From Anaeramoeba ignava (Eukaryota > Metamonada > Anaeramoebidae): a DNA stretch of 64,000 bases. Positions 35,601 through 47,900 of the stretch are shown here, in pieces. The stretch is from contig JAPDFW010000055.1 of NCBI GenBank assembly GCA_028826165.1, forward strand, positions 265,501 to 329,500. The letters are read 5' to 3'. The notes below the pieces were generated by a model. The model was given only the letters and a program-made list of their open reading frames with translations, did no database searches and was not told the origin of the DNA. Positions within the stretch are counted from its first letter, which is position 1. Each line of letters starts with the position of its first letter. The translations under genes were made by a program, and so were the position numbers.

Positions 35601-35684
35601 AAATTAAAAGAAAATACTCAAGTAGATAAACCAATAGAAATAAGAGATCCCAAAATAGAACGAAAAAAATCAACTTGTTGTTAA
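32680..35684 (+). CDS. Rab-family small GTPase
   Basis: Five exons (about 32680-32865, 33616-33628, 33696-33910, 33995-34107, 35582-35684) join into a complete Rab. Motifs are GDSLVGKSS (P-loop), ATIGVDF (switch I), WDTAGQERFRS (switch II), ANKID and VSAKTGE. The tail is Lys/Glu-rich and ends Ser-Thr-Cys-Cys, a geranylgeranylation signal. It should regulate vesicle traffic; the Rab subclass is not assignable. The second exon is only 13 nt and encodes WDTA plus one base. No ATG is visible at the N-terminus: the frame reads ATA-ACG-TCA where a start would be expected, after a typical T-tract and A-rich leader. So the start is either altered or in an unseen exon. Intron 1 (750 bp) contains a decayed copy of intron 2 and exon 3. 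Intron 4 is 1.5 kb of repeat. Confidence 0.9.
32875..33610. repeat. (TTTTAA)n array in Rab intron 1
   Basis: TTTTAA hexamers with occasional TATAAATGAATTTTAA blocks fill the intron 32866-33615. They are interrupted at about 33181-33350 by a non-repetitive segment resembling the downstream exon (listed separately). Confidence 0.88.
33181..33350 (+). pseudogene. Decayed duplicate of Rab intron 2 and exon 3 inside intron 1
   Basis: Stretches such as CAAACTTTATCGAAATGCAG followed by ATGGAATAATT, and AAAACAATGGTATTT, match the true exon 3 (CAAACTTACTATCGAAATGC, AAAACAATGGTATTC) with substitutions and deletions. The 5' part (AGGTAATTTTTTTAAAA, AACAAAAACAAAC) matches the end of the 13-nt exon and the following intron. 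The copy lacks the GACAAGAAAGATTTCG block and an open frame, so it is not functional. Confidence 0.85.
34110..35570. repeat. TATATTTAAATCAA minisatellite in Rab intron 4
   Basis: More than 90 copies of a 13-14 bp unit, AATATATTTAAATC, with length variants fill the intron 34108-35581. It is flanked by a GTGATA donor and a TTTAG acceptor. Confidence 0.93.
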
Positions 35685-36631
35685 TTATTTTGAATCAAGA
35701 AAAAGAAAATGATTGATTTTTGATTTTTAATTTTTAATTTTTGATTTTTAATTTTTAATTTTTAATTTTTAATTCAAAATAGTTTCATTTCTTTTTAAAA
35801 AAAGAAAACTTAATCTGAAAGAAGATTTTAAAATAACTTATTTATTTGAAACTTGTTTTATTTTCTTTTCAATCAAATTTTTTATTTTTTTAAATGAAAT
35901 TTTTTAAATGAAAATTTTTAAATGAAAATTTTTTTTTAGTTGATTAAAGAGAACTTTTAAGAAAGATTAAAAATAAATAATAAATAATAAATTAAAAATA
36001 AAAAGGGAAGAAAAAAAGAAAAAAAAATTTTTTAATTAAAATTTAAATTTAAATTAAATTATGATCAAAAAACAAAGTTTAATTTTATTGGATAATTGAA
36101 TTAATAAAAAAAAATTTAGAATTAAAAAGATTCAAGACAGTAAAATCAAAGAAGAGATGATTTGGAAAAAGGATCTGAAACTGACGTTTCAACAAATAAA
36201 GTAAATAAAGAAATAATAAATAAAAAAAATTTTTTTTTCTTTTTTTATATTTTTTAAATTAAATTAAATTGAAAAATAAAATTAAATTAAATTAAATTAA
36301 TAAAATTAACAGAAAGTTTATTGATTTAAAAAAATAAGAAGAATAAAGCTTTTTAATTGATTTTTTAATTAAAAAAATTTTTTTTCTTTTTCTTTTTTTT
36401 TTTTTTTTTTCTTTTAAGATCAAAATTAAAAAAAAAATTTTTTTTATTTAAATTTTTTTTTATTTATTTTAAAAAATTAAAAGTTCATTTTTTTCTTTTT
36501 TTTTTAGAGCAGTTAGAAAAGTAATTTTAATAATAGAAAAATTAAGTTAAAATTTAAAATTAAATTTTTAATTTAAAAAAAATTAAAAAAAATTTAAAAA
36601 AATAATAATAGTGGGAGTGAGTATAGAACAT
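35685..36631. other. A/T-tract spacer upstream of transhydrogenase with possible small exons
   Basis: Mostly A- and T-homopolymer runs. Two short segments look less random: 36126-36199 (ATTCAAGACAG, then ATGATTTGGAAAAAGGATC, ending at a possible GTAAAT donor) and 36509-36521, a 13-nt stretch bounded by TTTTTTTTAG and GTAATT. They could be 5' leader exons of the transhydrogenase, but I could not join them in one frame to the exon containing 36632. Left unassigned. Confidence 0.4.
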
Positions 36632-39600
36632 ATGGTGACTACGGTCAACATTTATTCAGCCTGTAAAACTTAATTTTAAAGAAAAAAAAAAATTTTTTTT
36701 AAAAAATAAATTAAAAAAAATTAAAATAAAAATTAAATTAAAAATTAAAATAAAAAAGTAATGTTCATTTTTTCTTTACATGGGCTGAGCCAACAAGAAA
36801 CTGCAAAAAGAGGTAAATTTTTTTTTTTGGAAATTGACATTTTTTTTTGGATTTGAAAAGGAGAAAAACAAAATCATTAATAAAAAAAAAACAAAAAAAC
36901 AAAAAAAACAAAAAAAAAAAAGATTGAAGAAAATTGATGAAACAAAATAATTGGACATTAACAAAAAAATTTTTTTTGTTGTTTTCTTTTTGTTTTTTTT
37001 AAAAAAAAAAAGGAAATGTATTTGGAATAAGTGGTATGCTAATGTCAATCATTGCGCTGGCAATTTCAAATTCAGTATTTGGACATGGATATGTGATTCT
37101 TGTGATAGGAATCATTGTCGGATGGATAATTGGGTTTACAATGGCAGCAATAGTGTCAATGACAACTATACCGCAGATGATAGCATTGCTGCATTCTTTT
37201 GGAGGATTAGCAGCGTTTTTAGCATCAGTGGCGAAGTATCTTGATCACGGAAACAACAACGACATATACAGGCGGAGAATTGTATGTTGAAAAAGTGTTT
37301 TTATGGCTGGGAATTATTATTGGAATGACGACATTTGTAGGATCAATTTTCGCAGCAATTAAATTACAAGGCTTACGTGGATTTCGAGGGATGATCTTGC
37401 TTCCCGGCAGAAATTATTTAAATGCCATTCTTGTTTTAGGGATGATCGCATCCGGCATTCCGTTCATTATAAAAAAGCCGATCAGCGGATGGTATTTGAT
37501 GATAGTTTTCTCAGCACTTGCAGCATTTTTTGGATTTCATTTTGTGACAGCTATCGGAGGAGCAGATATGCCAGTTGTTATTTCTATATTGAACTCCATG
37601 TCTGGATGGGCAGGCGTTATGGAAGGATTTGGTGTTGGGAACAATTTGCTTATCACAACAGGTGCACTTGTGGGATCTTCAGGAGGAATTTTGTCTTATA
37701 TTATGTGCAGAGCAATGAACCGTTCGTTTATAAATGTGTTCAAAGGAGGGAAGTTAGCGAAGAAGAAGAAGAAAAATAAGGGAGAAGAAGAAGCAAAGAC
37801 GATTCAAGAGATTGATTTAGATGGTGCAGCAGAGATACTTAAAAACGCAAAGAAAATCATTATTGCGCCTGGATACGGTATGGCTGTTGCACGCGCTCAA
37901 CATGCCGTTTCAGAAATGTCAAAATTACTCCGTTCGTTTAATAGAGACGTTACTTTTGGAATCCATCCCGTTGCCGGAAGACTTCCCGGACACATGAACG
38001 TCCTTCTTGCAGAGGCTCAAGTGCCTTATGATATCGTGTTCTCAATGGAAGAGGTCAACCCCACAATCGAAGAGAACGATGTTGCTATTGTTATCGGTGC
38101 TAATGATACCGTTAATCCTGCTGCTATTGAAGATCCCGACTCAATCATCGCAGGAATGCCTGTTGTCGAGGTCTGGAAAACAAACACAGTCATTGTTATC
38201 AAACGATCAATGCGAGCGGGCTATGCTGGTATTGAGAACCCTCTTTTCTACAAGGAAAATACCCGCATGCTTTTCGGAGACGCCAAGGATGTTGTGCAGA
38301 ATCTCTTTGTCAAGCTCAAGTCTATGGATCTCGGCGCTCCAAAGGGATCAGGTGCGAAAAAAAAGGATGATTTCTCTACTGACACCTCCGACAGCGAGAC
38401 ACACAATCTCATCGACAAGGATAAGAACGGAGACGATCTTATGCTCGACAAGGTCGACAATAACCTCCAGAGTCTCCACAACACATACATGAAGGTGGGT
38501 GTTGTCAAAGAGATTGCCGAGAACGCTCGAATCGTTGCCATCACTCCCGACATCTGCGAGAAGCTTCTGAAATACGGTTTCGAAACACTTGTCGAAACAG
38601 GAGCAGGTGCGCTCGCTAAATATTCAGATACCCAATACAAACGCGCAGGCGCAACCATTCTCCCTTCAGCAGAAGAGGTGTGGAAAACAGCCGACATCAT
38701 TCTCAAACTGGATCCTCCGCAGATCAACGAGAAGACTGGTGTCCACGAAATTGATCTCCTTCCCGAAAACGGAATGCTTGTGTCGTGGTTGTGGCCAGAC
38801 AGAAACCCCGATCTCATCAAGCGTCTCCAAGCCAAGAAAGCAACCGCTCTCGCCATGGATCTTGTCCCACGTATCAGCAGATCTCAACGTCTCGACGCAC
38901 GAAGTTCAATGGCAAAGGTTGGCGGTTATCGAGCCGTTGTCGAGTCTTCTTACCATTACGAGAAATTCTTTTTGGGAGAGGTCACTGCTGCGGGTAAATA
39001 TCCACCTGCAATTGTCATGATCATCGGTGCAGGTGTTGCCGGACTTGCTGCCATCGGAACTGCCAAGAATTTGGGAGCTATTGTACGTGCATTCGATACT
39101 CCGTCCCGTTGTCAAGGAACAAGTCGAATCCATGGGCGCAGAATTTTTAGAAGTTGATATGGAAGAAGATGGAACAGGTCAAGGTGGTTATGCCAAGGTT
39201 ATGAGTCAAGAATTTATTGAGGCTGAAATGCGTCTTTTCGCTCAGCAATCCAAAGAAGTCGACATCATCATCACAACTGCCCAAATCCCCGGAAAACGCG
39301 CTCCACTTTTAATCAAAAGAGAACATGTCGAGCTCATGAAAGAAGGATCTGTTGTTGTCGATATGGCTGCAGATTCTGGCGGTAATTGCGAAGTCACTCA
39401 AAAGGGTCAGATCATCAACTACAAGGGTGTCACCGTCATCGGAGTCACTGATCTTCCCTCCAGAATGGCTGCCCAATCCTCACAAATGTACGGAACCAAC
39501 TTGCTCAATCTCATGGACGAAATGAAACGCGCAAAAGACTTTGTTGTCGATCTCAACAACGAAATCATCACCGGAATGTGCGTCACATATCAAGGTGAAG

Positions 39601-40100
39601 CCAAATGGCCTCCACCAAAAAAAGACCCGCCCAAACAAGCTCCTCCTCCAAATCAAGCTCCTAAACCCCAAATCCTCAAACCCGTTGAAGTTGCCGCTCC
39701 AAAGAAAAGACGCAGTCTTGGAGCAAGAATCACAATTGGCGTTATTCTCTGGATCATCGGTCTCGCTATTTTCTGTGTCTTTGGTCTCTGGGGTCCAGAA
39801 ACTTTCCTTACCCATCTTTCCATCTTTGTTCTTTCTTGCATTGTCGGTTGGACCGTTATTTGGAACGTTACTCCCGCTTTACATACCCCTCTTCTTTCTG
39901 TTACAAACGCCATTTCTGGTATTGTTATTCTTGGTGGTATGACCTTAATTTCACACGGTTCTTGGAAAAACACTACAACTTTCTTCGCCGCCTTTTCCAT
40001 CATGTTCGCTTCTATCAATGCTGCTGGTGGTTTCTTGGTTACATACAAAATGCTCAGAATGTTTAAGAGAGAAGACGAAACTACTGGTCGACAAGTTTAA
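36632..40100 (+). CDS. NAD(P) transhydrogenase, beta-alpha fused, proton-pumping
   Basis: Exons 36632-36662, 36759-36812 and 37013-40100, about 1,056 residues. The PntB-like half comes first: LHGLSQQETAKRGN, many membrane helices, GGADMPVVISILNSMSGWAG, then NADP domain III (APGYGMAVARAQHAV, GRLPGHMNVLLAEA). A linker of about 60 charged residues leads to the PntA-like half: VGVVKEIAENARIVAI, the NAD-binding IIGAGVAGLAAIGTAKNLG, and C-terminal helices ending GRQV. The enzyme moves hydride between NADH and NADP+ coupled to proton translocation. Two +1 breaks interrupt the frame: near 37235-37242, and at 39103-39110, where an extra C splits the conserved RAFDTRP. With ATG 36632 the start matches bacterial PntB and leaves no targeting leader. 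The beta-alpha order is known from Entamoeba and apicomplexans. Confidence 0.93.
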
Positions 40101-40570
40101 AAATTTAATTCAATTTTTAATTCAATTCAATTCAAAAATCAAATTTTTTTTAGTTGATTTTTTTTTTCCAGATCAGAATTTTGCTTTTTGTTTTTTTTTC
40201 TTTTTCCACTTTTCTTTCCTTTTTTTTTTTCTTCTTTTTTTTTTTACTTTTCCTCAAAACAACAATTTTCTGATTGATAAACATTTTCCTGCCCCAACAC
40301 CTCAATTATAATTTTGAGATGGAAAGGCTTTTATGCTTTTGATTTCTCTTCTTTTTACTTTTTTCTTTAAATTTAAATTTAAATTTAAAATTTAAATTAA
40401 ATTAGATCTTTTATTTTTCTTTTTTAAAAATAAATACAAAATAAAAAAACAAAATCAAACAAAAAAAATTTTTTTTTTCTTCTTTTTATTTTATTTTTAA
40501 AATTTAAATTTCATTTTTTTTTTCTTTTTCTTTTTTTTTCTTTCTTTCTTTCTTTCTTTTCTTAAATTTT
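40101..40570. other. Pyrimidine-rich spacer
   Basis: T-runs interspersed with TTTC and CTTTC (including a TTTC tetranucleotide run at about 40540-40560) and a short AAATTT repeat near 40370-40400. Nothing coding is seen. It leads directly into the dCTP deaminase start. Confidence 0.6.
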
Positions 40571-43500
40571 ATGAGTAATACTGTACCTGAACAAATTTCT
40601 GGATCTGTTTTATCTGCTGAAAATATTCTTTTAGCAATAGAGAATGGGTATATAAATTCAAATATAAAAACATAAATATAAAAAATTAATTTATGATTCG
40701 TAATAAGTAAAATCTCTAATTATATTTTAATTTTATTCAATAACGTATTACAAAATAATTAAAACAATGAAATTTATCTTTAAATTAATATATAATTAAT
40801 ATATAATTTATTTATAATTTATCTATAATTTATCTATAATTTATCTATAATTTATCTATAATTAATATAAAATTTATCTATAATTTATCTATAATTTATC
40901 TAAATTAATATAAAATTTATATAATTTATCTATAATTTAATTTATCTATAATTAATATAAAATTTATCTAAAATTTATATAAAATTTATTTATAATTTAT
41001 CTATAATTCATTTATAATTTATCTAAAATTAATATAAAATTAATATATAATTAATATAAAATTAATATAATTTATCTAATATATAATTTGTTTATAATTA
41101 ATATAATTAATATAAAATTAATATATAATTAATCTAAAATTTATCTATAATTAATATAAAATTAATATAAAATTTATTTATAATTTATATATAATTTATC
41201 TATAATTTATCTATAATTTATCTATAATTTATCTATAATTTTATCTAAAAATTTATCTATAATTTTATCTATAATTTATCTATAATTTTAATATATAATT
41301 AATATATAATTTATTTATAATTTATCTATAATTTATCTATAATTTTATCTATAATTTATCTATAATTTATCTATAATTTTATCTATAATTTATCTATAAT
41401 TTTATCTATAATTTATCTATAATTTTATCTATAATTTATCTATAATTTATCTATAATTTATAATTTAAATATAATTTTATATATATAATTTATCTATAAT
41501 TTATTTATAATTTATCTATAATTTATTTATAATTAATATATAATTTTATCTATAATTTATTTATAAATTTATTTATAATTTATCTATAATTTATCTATAA
41601 TTTATATATAATTAATATAAAATTAATATAAAATTTATATAAAATTTATATAAAATTAATATAAGATTTATCTATAATTTATCTATAATTTAATATAAAA
41701 TTAATATATAATTTATCTAAAATTAATATAAAATTAATATATAATTAATCTATAATTTATCTATAATTTATATATAATTTATCTATAATTTATCTATAAT
41801 TTATCTATAATTTATCTATAATTTATCTATAATTTATCTATAATTTATCTATAATTAATCTATAATTTATCTATAATTTATCTATAATTTATCTAAAATT
41901 AATATAAAATTAATTATAATTTATCTATAATTTATATAAAATTAATATAAAATTAATATAAAATTAATATAAAATTAATATAAAATTAATATATAATTTA
42001 TATATAATTTATTTATAATTTATTTATAATTTATCTAAAATTTATCTATAATTATATCTATAATTTATCTATAATTTATCTATAATTTATCTATAATTTA
42101 TCTATAATTTATTTTATAATTTATCTATAATTTATCTATAATTTATCTATAATTTATCTAAAATTAATATATAATTTATCTAAAATTAATATATAATTAA
42201 TATAAAATTAATATAAAATTAATATAAAATTAATATAAAATTAATATAAAATTAATATAAAATTAATATAAAATTAATATAAAATTAATATAAAATTAAT
42301 ATAAAAATTAATATAAAATTAATATAAAATTAATATAAAATTATTTATAATTAATATAAAATTAATATAAAATTATTTATAATTAATATAAAATTAATAT
42401 AAAATTAATATAAAATTATTTATAATTAATCTATAATTTATTTATAATTTATCTATAATTTATATATAATTAATATAAAATTAATATATAATTAATATAA
42501 AATTAATATAAAATTTATCTAAAATTTATCTATAATTTATCTATATTTATCTATAATTTATCTAAAATTAATATAAAATTTATCTAAAATTAATATATAA
42601 TTAATATAAAATTTATATATAATTTATATATAATTAATATAAAATTTATATATAATTTATATATAATTAATATAAAATTTATCTAAAATTAATATATAAT
42701 TAATCTATAATTTATCTATAATTTATCTATAATTTATTTATAATTTATCTAAAATTAATATAAAATTAATATAAAATTAATATAAAATTAATATAAAATT
42801 AATATAAAATTAATATAAAATTAATATAAAATTTATTTAAAATTAATCTAAAATTAATATAAAATTTATTTATAAAAAAAGGGATCTCTCTGTTTCTCCA
42901 TTCGAAAAAGACAACATACATGGAGCAAGGTAAATCAAAATCCCCAAAAATAAAAAAGAAAACAAAACTTTTTTTAATCCAAAATTTATAAATCAAAAAA
43001 TAGTTTGGATTTAAGACTTGGAAAAGAATTTCGTATATACAAAGAACCAGAAAATATTGTTTCAGTTAAAGAAGATGCAGATTACAAAAAAATAACAGAT
43101 AAAATTGTTCTTGATGATAAAAATAAATATTACGATCTAAAACCACAAACTTCTTGTCTCGGAGTAACTAAAGAATCTCTCAAACTCTCAAACAAAATAT
43201 GTGCTTTTTTATCAGGTCGTTCCAGGTTTTTATTTTTTTTTATTTTTTTTTCAACAATCCAAAACGGAAAAAAAAAATTTTTTTTTTCGACTTTTGATTA
43301 ATTTTTATTTTTTTTTTTAGATTTGCCAGAATAGGTCTTTTTATTCATTTCTCAAGTAATTTTATTCAACCAGGTATTGAAGGTCCTGTTGTTCTTGAAA
43401 TTTTTAATTCATCAAATGTAATCAAAAAAAAAAAGTGGAAAAAAATTTTTTTTTAATTTTTTGATTATTTTTTGTTTTAAAAATAAAAAGCATACTTTAC

Positions 43501-43595
43501 GTTTATTTCCTGATGTTTGTGTTTGCCAAGTAATTTTTCTTGAAACTAAAGGAGAAGCAGCTTATAATGGTCAATTCCAAAAACAAATTTTGTGA
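40571..43595 (+). CDS. dCTP deaminase-family protein
   Basis: Five exons (40571-40647, 42882-42929, 43004-43225, 43321-43417, 43491-43595) join in frame to 182 residues, the normal size for the Dcd/dUTPase-like fold. Signatures are GASLDLRLGKEFRIY, the LKPQTSCLGVTKESLKL strand, AFLSGRSRFARIGLFIH (active-site Ser/Arg motif) and FIQPGIEGPVVLEIFN, with the catalytic Glu in the QPGIEG-VVLE segment, then CQVIFLETKGEAAYNG. It deaminates dCTP to dUTP in pyrimidine nucleotide synthesis; some relatives are bifunctional and also make dUMP, which cannot be decided here. Such enzymes are mostly bacterial and archaeal, so transfer into this lineage is possible. Five exons and local base composition indicate it is long settled. 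Intron 1 is 2.2 kb of repeat. Confidence 0.9.
40700..42870. repeat. ATAATTTATCT / ATAAAATTAAT repeat in dCTP deaminase intron 1
   Basis: About 190 copies of two 11-bp relatives, ATAATTTATCT and ATAAAATTAAT, in alternating blocks, fill the intron 40648-42881. They begin shortly after the GTATAT donor and end at the AAAAAAAG acceptor. Confidence 0.93.
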
Positions 43596-43918
43596 AGAAT
43601 TTAAACAAAACAAACTTAAAAAAAAAATTCCATTCTTCTTTTTTCCTTTTTTTTTTTCTTCTATTTTTTTTTAAAAAAACATAAATTCCAAACTTTAAAT
43701 AATTTTCTTAGAAGTTTTGGAAATTCGATTAGATTCATAAAAATTAAACAGTCTTTTTATCTTTAATAAAACAAATTTTTTTTTTTTTTTAATAAATTAA
43801 AAAACGTTAAAAAAATTTGTTTTTTTTCTTTTAAAAAACCGTTAATATTTTAATTAATATTTTTATTTTTATTTTTTTATTTTTCATTTTTATTTTTTAT
43901 TTTTATTTTTTTTTAATA
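43596..43918. other. Spacer between dCTP deaminase and HMG-box gene
   Basis: 323 bases of A/T homopolymers with a unique-looking centre (43680-43760). It ends in a T-rich tract before the HMG start. No gene, RNA or repeat array recognised. Confidence 0.55.
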
Positions 43919-44743
43919 ATGAAATCAACAAAAAAAAGTAAATCAAAAGATCATAAAAAAAAAGATCATAAAAAAAAGAAAAGTAACAAATTAGAAAGAC
44001 CAAAAAAAGCAAGAAATCCTTTCTTACTTTTTGCAGCTGATAAAAGAGCAAAAGTTATGAAAGAAAATCCTTCAATCCGAGTTGGAGAATTAAATCACAA
44101 ATTAGCAGAACTTTGGAAAAATGTTTCAAAAGAAAAAAAAGAAGTAACGATTATTTAAATTTAATTAAAAAAATTTTTTAATTTTAATTTTTATTTTTAA
44201 ATTTTAAATAGAAATATGCAAAAAAATCTCAAGAAGAAAAAGCAAAATATGAAGAAGAAATGAAAATATTTCTTGAAAAGAAAAAGCAAATGGAATCAGA
44301 ATCTGATCAAGATGATGAAACAAAAGGAAAAAGATTTTTCAGAAAGCTTTTGGATTTAGAACCCCCAAAAAGACCCAAAAACGCTTATTGGTTGTATCTT
44401 GAATCAATTAGAGGAGAAATTGCAGATAAAGATAAAAAACACAAAATTGGAGATATAAGTGCGAATATGTCCCAAAAATGGAAAAATTTAGATCCTCAAG
44501 AAAAAGAAGTAAATTAATTAAAATAAATTAAATTAAATTAAAAGTTGATTAAAAATTTTTTCTTTCTTTTCTTTTTTTTTTTGTTAGAAATTCGCTAAAA
44601 AAGCTAAAAAAGAAAAAGAAAAATATCTTCAAGAACTTAAAGCTTTTAATGAAAAAAAACTTAAAATGTTTGATTCTACTTCTGGTGATGATTCTAATCT
44701 TGATGAATATTTTGAAACTTCTTCTGAAGAAGATTCTAATTAA
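43919..44743 (+). CDS. Two-HMG-box chromatin protein
   Basis: Three exons (43919-44143, 44212-44508, 44588-44743), all phase 0, give 225 residues. A Lys-rich N-terminus (residues 1-28) leads to HMG box 1 (about 28-100: ERPKKARNPFLLFAADKR, ELNHKLAELWKNVS, then KYAKKSQEEKAKYEEE). A short acidic linker leads to HMG box 2 (about 122-195: PPKRPKNAYWLYLESIRGEI, ISANMSQKWKNLDPQEKE, KFAKKAKKEKEKYLQE). The acidic Ser/Asp/Glu tail is typical of HMGB-type proteins. It should bind and bend DNA in the nucleus. The two introns interrupt the two boxes at the same place, just after helix 2 (KE|KYAKK and KE|KFAKK). The gene converges with the ankyrin-BTB gene A (162 bp). Confidence 0.93.
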
Positions 44744-44905
44744 AGAAAAAGAAAAAATTTTTATTCATTAATTCAATTTAGGAATTGTTTGCTTTTTTTT
44801 TTTCACTTAACCAAAAAAAAATTTATTCAATTTGATCGTCCACTTTTTTTTTTTCTTCTTTTAATAATAATAAAAAAAAAGCAAAAAAAAAAAGTTTTGT
44901 TATTT

Positions 44906-47900
44906 TTATTTCTTCAATTTTTTTAAATTATCAAATAATAAAGAATTTTCATTCATTTGATAATATTCAATAAAATTTTCCAATTCATTAATTATTTCAG
45001 AACTCAATGATTCATCCAATTTATCAAAATAAAGAAACTTCAAAAAACTTGATATTGCATCGCTTGAACTACCAAGATAATCAGAAACACTATTTGATTT
45101 ATCATCCACAGAAAGAAACATTCCACGAAATAAACCAGTTCTTGCAAAAAGTATAAACTTATGAACTTTAAATTTTTTTTCTTCAACAACAATTACAAAA
45201 TCCTTTGTTTCATCTTCAAAATACAATTCTTGTAAATTTGGAATAACACCATTTCTTCCTTTATTTCTTTTAATCCAATCTTTTGCCAATCCAAGTTCTT
45301 TTACCTGTTCTTTCAAAATTCCTCTATTTTTTTCTTCAATAATTCCCGAATAAAGAAAACTAAAAAATATTTTTGCCAGTTCAACTTTTTTAAATTTGAA
45401 AAAGTTTATTATTCGAAATAATTCTTGAACACCGCCAATTTTTTTCTGAATTAAACATTGAATAATCCCAATTTTCCCATCAGAGCATTGAATAGTAAGG
45501 TCTGTGAGTTCTTGTTGTTCGAAAAGGTTTTTCATTTCTTCCAATATGCATTTTTGTTGTAGAAATAATTTATGGATCTCTGGATTAGTAGTTAAATTAA
45601 TTGGAAGTAAGCCCTAAATATTGAATCAAGAGTATTTATATTTTAAATATTTTAAATATTTTTATATTTTTTGAGAATTAATTTACTTTCTAAATTTGAT
45701 TATTTAAAATTAATGTTGTTTAAAAAATTTTCATTTCATTTTTTTCTTTACCTTTGTTCTTGCTAAAAAATCTGCTCCTAATTCTATTAAAAGATGAACA
45801 ATTTTTGGATCATTTTTATATTGGCAAGCACAATGCAAAGGAGTAAGTTTCTATCAATAATTTTAAAGTATTTTAATAAGTTTTGCAAAAGGAAAAGAAA
45901 TATTTTTTTTGTTCTTCTTTTTTTTTGTTTACCCACTTTAATTTATTAATCAAAAAAAATGGAATAAATTTGGAATGAATTACCAATTATGGAATAATTA
46001 TTACTCCCTATTAATAAATCAAATAAATTCTCAATTAATCTATATATGAATAATTTGAAATGAATTTGAGATTAACAGTTTTTGCATGAATATTTGCTCC
46101 ATTTTCAATTAAAAGTTTTACAACTTCAAATCCTGATTTATAAATGCATGCATAATGCAATGGAGTATTGTTCTTAAATAGATTTAAATAAATAATAATA
46201 ATAATAATTCACTTAAATATTTTAATTTGTCTTTTATTTATTTTGATAAATTAAAATACATACTAAAAAAATTATTTATAAAAATTCAACAAATTTTTAA
46301 TCAAATATTTAATTAAATTTTTAATCAAATTTTTAATCAAATTTTTAATTAAATTTTTAATCAAATTTTTAATCAATTTTTAATTAAATTTTTAATTAAA
46401 TATTTAATCAAATTTTTAATTAAATTTTTAATCAAATTTTTAATCAAATTTTTAATCAAATTTTTAATTAAATATTTAATCAAATTTTTAATAAATTTTT
46501 AATCAAATTTTTAATCAAATTTTTAATCAAATTTTTAATCAAATTTTTAATCAAATTTTTAATCAAATTTTTAATCAAATTTTTAATCAAATTTTTAATC
46601 AAATTTTTAATCAAATTTTTAATCAAATTTTTAATCAAATTTTTAATAAATTTTTAATCAAATTTTTAATTAAATTTTTAATCAAATTTATAATCAAATT
46701 TTTAATCAAATTTTTAATCAAATATTTACTTTCTAAATTAAATTAAATTAAATTAAATTAAAAATTTGATTTGAGGAAATTTTGAGGTTTATTCACAGCT
46801 GGTAAATTAATTTCCGCACCTGCTTCAATAAACAATTTAATTATTTTTGGTGAAGCTTGATGTATACATGCAAAATGAAAAGGTGTATAATTCTTAAAAT
46901 GATATTTAGTTTTTTTTTTGGATATTTAGAAAAAAAAATTTTTTAAATTTACGAACTATTTTGGGATTTTTTTTAACAGGGAATAAAAATGGTATTTTAT
47001 TTTTGAATTTTTACATCCTAAAATTTAATTTTTGAATATAAAATATAAATATAAATATTAAATATTGAATATTGAATATTGAATATAAATATTGGATATT
47101 AAATATTAAATATTGAATATTGAATATTGAATATTGAATATTGAATATTGGATATTAAATATTAAATATTGAATATTGGATATTGAATATTAAATATTAA
47201 ATATTAAATATTGAATATTGGATATTGAATATTGAATATTAAATATTAATATTGAATATTAAATATTGGATATTGGATATTAGATATTAAATATTGGATA
47301 TTGAATATTTGATATTGGATATTAAATATTAAATATGAATATTGGATATTAAATATAAATATTAAATATTGAATATTGAATATAAATATTGAATATTGGA
47401 TATTGGATATTAAATATTAAATATTGGATATTAATTTTTGAATATTGAATATTGAATATTGGATATTGGATATTAAATATTAAATATTAAATATTAAATA
47501 TTGAATATTGGATATTGAATATGCAATTTTTACACTCTAAAATTTAATTTTTGAATATTGAATATTGATTTTGATTTTGAATATTGATTTTGATTTTGAT
47601 TTTGATTTTGATTTTGATTTTGATGATTTTGATTTTGATTTTGATTTTGATTTTGATTTTGATTTTGATTTTGATTTTGATTTTGGATTTGAATTTGATA
47701 TTGAATATTGATTTTGAATTTGATTTTGATTTTGAATATTGATTTTGATTTTGATTTTGATTTTGATTTTTAATTTTGATTTTGATTTTGATTTTGATTT
47801 TGATTTTGATTTTGATTTTGAATTTTGATTTTGATTTTGAATTTGATTTTGATTTTGATTTTGATTTTGATTTTGATTTTGATTTTGATTTTGATTTGAT

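Noticed and set aside
37241-39157. Separate PntB and PntA genes or programmed frameshifting
   Set aside because: Both halves and the linker lie in one transcript unit with no intergenic space. The two break sites have no slippery or stop-adjacent motif in common, so single-base errors are more likely.
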